Positions 62,140 to 64,000 of a DNA stretch of 64,000 bases are shown here, in pieces. This DNA comes from an uncultured Bacteroides sp. (GTDB lineage Bacteria; Bacteroidota; Bacteroidia; Bacteroidales; Bacteroidaceae), in contig NZ_CAJLKP010000025.1 in the NCBI RefSeq assembly GCF_905207245.1, forward strand, positions 1-64,000, read 5' to 3'. The notes under the pieces were generated by a model. The model searched no databases, was not told the origin of the DNA, and worked only from the letters and a program-made list of their open reading frames with translations. A program made the translations under genes and the position numbers. Every line of letters begins with the position of its first letter. Within the stretch, counting starts at the first letter, position 1.

Positions 62140-63072
62140 ATGGAGTCAATGAATGAAAATGCAGGCACCGTTCGGCAAGAACTGAAAGTTGTGGTCTATC
62201 TGACTGTGGCAGCGAAGATTATCGTCTATGTGCTTCTGATATTGGGGTTTGCGGCAGCATTTGCTTTTCTGGCGGGCGATTTGCTGAAATTAGTTCCGGC
62301 TTTGGCACAGAATGGGGCATTGGGTCTTATTTTACAGGAGGGTTGTTTCCTGGCCGGTGTATTTTTAGCTGCATTCATTTTATTGAGATGGTGGGATTGC
62401 TTGCCCTTTTCCGACTTGGGATTATCTGTAAAAGAAAGATGGAAGGACTTCCTTTGGGGAACATTGGCAGCATTTGTCCTCTATGGCATCGGCTTCGGCG
62501 TGCTGTATCTTTCCGGTGAAATTAAAATAACCGGAGCGCAGTTTGATGCAACGAACCTGTTGTTGATGTGGATATTCATGCTGTTGGTAGCCGTTACAGA
62601 GGAAACCGCCCTTCGCGGTTTTGTGCTGGGGCATCTGCTGAATGCAGGGGTTAACCGTTTTGTGGCATTGTTTATTTCAGCAGCCCTGTTTTCCCTGCTC
62701 CATATCTTTAATCCTAATTTTTCCCTTATTGCTTTTTTGAATATTCTGCTGGCTGGGTTAATGCTGGGCGCCTCCTATATCTATACGCGGAATTTGTGGT
62801 TTCCCATTGCCCTTCATCTTTTCTGGAACTGGTTGCAAGGTCCGGTTCTTGGTTTCGAAGTGAGTGGCGGACAATTCGGCAACACCCTGTTGAGCTTGGA
62901 ACTTCCTGAAAAAAATATCATCAACGGCGGTGCTTTTGGCTTCGAAGGCTCTGTGGTATGCACCGCGTTGATGATTATAATGACTGTAATTATTCTGAAA
63001 TCAGCTTCAAGGCAATCCTCTTGCGATCCATGTCCACACTCAGCACCCGAACCCGGACATGCTGATGAATAG
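62140..63072 (+). CDS. CPBP-family intramembrane metalloprotease (Abi)
   Basis: A 310-residue membrane protein with about eight helices and the CPBP motifs: EETALRG (EExxxR, about 155-160), SLLHIFNP (FxxxH-type) and HLFWNWLQG (HxxxN). These resemble Rce1-type proteases. Its target is unknown; some family members give bacteriocin immunity. I start at 62140 (MESMNEN) because of the promoter directly upstream. Its last 28 codons overlap the convergent tex gene, and the polar Cys/Pro-rich tail (SSCDPCPHSAPEPG) is antisense to tex. Confidence 0.82.
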   Translation: MESMNENAGTVRQELKVVVYLTVAAKIIVYVLLILGFAAAFAFLAGDLLKLVPALAQNGALGLILQEGCFLAGVFLAAFILLRWWDCLPFSDLGLSVKERWKDFLWGTLAAFVLYGIGFGVLYLSGEIKITGAQFDATNLLLMWIFMLLVAVTEETALRGFVLGHLLNAGVNRFVALFISAALFSLLHIFNPNFSLIAFLNILLAGLMLGASYIYTRNLWFPIALHLFWNWLQGPVLGFEVSGGQFGNTLLSLELPEKNIINGGAFGFEGSVVCTALMIIMTVIILKSASRQSSCDPCPHSAPEPGHADE

Positions 63073-64000
63073 ATACGACTTCGTTCGGATCTGAAATGAA
63101 GCGGTCGGCCAGTTGAGAAAGGTGGATCAGACCGTTTTCTTTGATACCTATATCGACAAAAGCGCCGAAATTGGTAATGTTGCCCACGATGCCGGGCAGT
63201 TCCATGCCTTCGTGCAGGTCGTTGATGGTACGTACATTCTTGTCGAACTCAAAAATCTTTATCGGGCCTCGCGGGTCACGTCCCGGTTTGTCCAGTTCCT
63301 GCAAGATATCTTTCAGAGTCGGCATTCCCACCGTGGGAGTGAGGTACTTCTCCGGTTGAATTTTCAGGCGGAGTTCCTTGCTGGCTATTAGCTCTGCCAC
63401 ACTGCAACCCAAGTCTTTTGCCATCTGCTCTACGATGCAGTAGCTTTCGGGATGCACGGCCGAGTTGTCCAGTGGGTTTTCAGCTTGCGGAATGCGGAGG
63501 AACCCGGCGCATTGCTCAAATGCTTTGGCACCCATGCGCGGCACTTTCATCAGTTGCTTGCGGGAAGTGAACGCACCGTTCTCTGCGCGATAGTTCACGA
63601 TGTTCTGTGCAAGCTGGGGGCCTAAACCTGAGATGTAAGTCAGCAGGTGGCTACTTGCCGTATTCAAATTGACTCCGACCAGATTCACGCAACTTTCTAC
63701 CGTAGAATCCAGTGATTTCTTTAGCTTGGATTGGTCCACATCATGCTGATATTGTCCTACGCCGATAGATTTCGGGTCAATCTTAACCAATTCAGCCAAC
63801 GGGTCCACCAGGCGACGGGCAATGGATACCGCTCCGCGCACAGTGACATCGTATTCGGGAAATTCATCACGGGCAATCTTGGATGCGGAGTAGATGGACG
63901 CACCTTGTTCGCTCACCACGAATACCTGAATTTCCTTTCTGAACGTCTGGTGTTTCAGGAACTCTTCCGTTTCGCGGCTTGCTGTCCCGTTTCCTACGGC
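62990..64000 (-). CDS. tex: Tex family RNA-binding protein, 5' end missing
   Basis: The C-terminal 336 residues of Tex, cut by the window edge. Reading starts at AVGNGTASRETEEF, inside the RuvX/YqgF-like nuclease fold. It is followed by the helix-hairpin-helix region (VNLNTASSHLLTYISGLGP, GAFTSRKQLMKVPRMG) and a C-terminal S1 domain (LPGIVGNITNFGAFVDIGI...GLIHLSQL) with stop at 62990. Tex binds nucleic acid and affects transcription. Its stop lies inside the CPBP gene by 83 bp on the opposite strand. Confidence 0.95.
   Translation of the reverse strand, partial: AVGNGTASRETEEFLKHQTFRKEIQVFVVSEQGASIYSASKIARDEFPEYDVTVRGAVSIARRLVDPLAELVKIDPKSIGVGQYQHDVDQSKLKKSLDSTVESCVNLVGVNLNTASSHLLTYISGLGPQLAQNIVNYRAENGAFTSRKQLMKVPRMGAKAFEQCAGFLRIPQAENPLDNSAVHPESYCIVEQMAKDLGCSVAELIASKELRLKIQPEKYLTPTVGMPTLKDILQELDKPGRDPRGPIKIFEFDKNVRTINDLHEGMELPGIVGNITNFGAFVDIGIKENGLIHLSQLADRFISDPNEVVSIHQHVRVRVLSVDMDRKRIALKLISE

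Overview
This window is Bacteroides-type DNA (order Bacteroidales; a gut Bacteroides species is most likely, but the species cannot be set from the sequence alone). The evidence is two SusC/SusD pairs, several -7 boxes of the Bacteroides form TAnnTTTG with -33 TTG elements 19-20 nt upstream, lipoprotein signal peptides on many genes, and a DUF5117-type metalloprotease. There is no rRNA, no CRISPR array and no transposase.

Layout. (1) 1-3908: the right end of a prophage or phage-like element, with a holin, amidase and spanin-like lysis cassette, two small regulator-like genes, and a tyrosine recombinase abutting the 3' end of tRNA-Thr(CGT), the probable attachment site. The first 198 bases hold no gene I can support. 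(2) 4115-10345: a polysaccharide export module (degenerate CapD/WbpM-like protein, SLBB export protein, Wzz, short UpxY/NusG-like protein, WbuC cupin) with no glycosyltransferase, flippase or initiating transferase. (3) 10351-33668: a ROK regulator divergent from a long glycan-utilisation run: four DUF4434-type TIM-barrel proteins (one fused to a phosphoesterase), further phosphoesterases, an SP-family sugar transporter, a GlcNAc 2-epimerase, a sialate O-acetylesterase, an ADP-ribosylglycohydrolase-fold lipoprotein, SusC/SusD, a surface glycan-binding protein and an NPCBM-GH27 enzyme. (4) 33691-42944: a PHP phosphoesterase, a transglutaminase-like lipoprotein, an O-antigen-ligase-like protein with a TPR tail, then a scrambled block that looks like a polymorphic effector locus: a lipoprotein module with exchangeable C-termini, small secreted partner genes, and decayed copies of a GH27 gene, a partner gene and an ABC ATPase. 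(5) 42945-53054: intact GH27, a metallophosphoesterase, GH97 and an SGNH esterase on the plus strand, convergent with a second SusC/SusD pair on the minus strand. (6) 53261-64000: mostly core genes: a zinc metalloprotease, dnaJ-grpE, an ABC-F ATPase, a YhcG-type PDDEXK nuclease, a leucine-rich-repeat protein, a CPBP protease and the 3' part of tex.

How the genes fit together. The region from 11.9 to 33.7 kb reads as one PUL. Its SusC/SusD pair and surface binding protein would import a glycan that secreted esterases, phosphoesterases, GH27 and the DUF4434 proteins trim, and the SP transporter and epimerase would take up and convert a released GlcNAc/ManNAc-type sugar. The divergent ROK protein is the only candidate PUL regulator in the window; there is no hybrid two-component system, SusR or ECF sigma/anti-sigma pair.

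Two points stand out. All four DUF4434 proteins keep a Glu pair (GWY-x3-E and W-x-(N/D)-x-E, about 100-110 residues apart), arranged like the catalytic pair of clan GH-A glycosidases. And the 38.6-42.9 kb block carries a 422-bp repeat whose identity stops at a short NPYPP motif, beyond which the C-termini are unrelated, as in polymorphic toxins.
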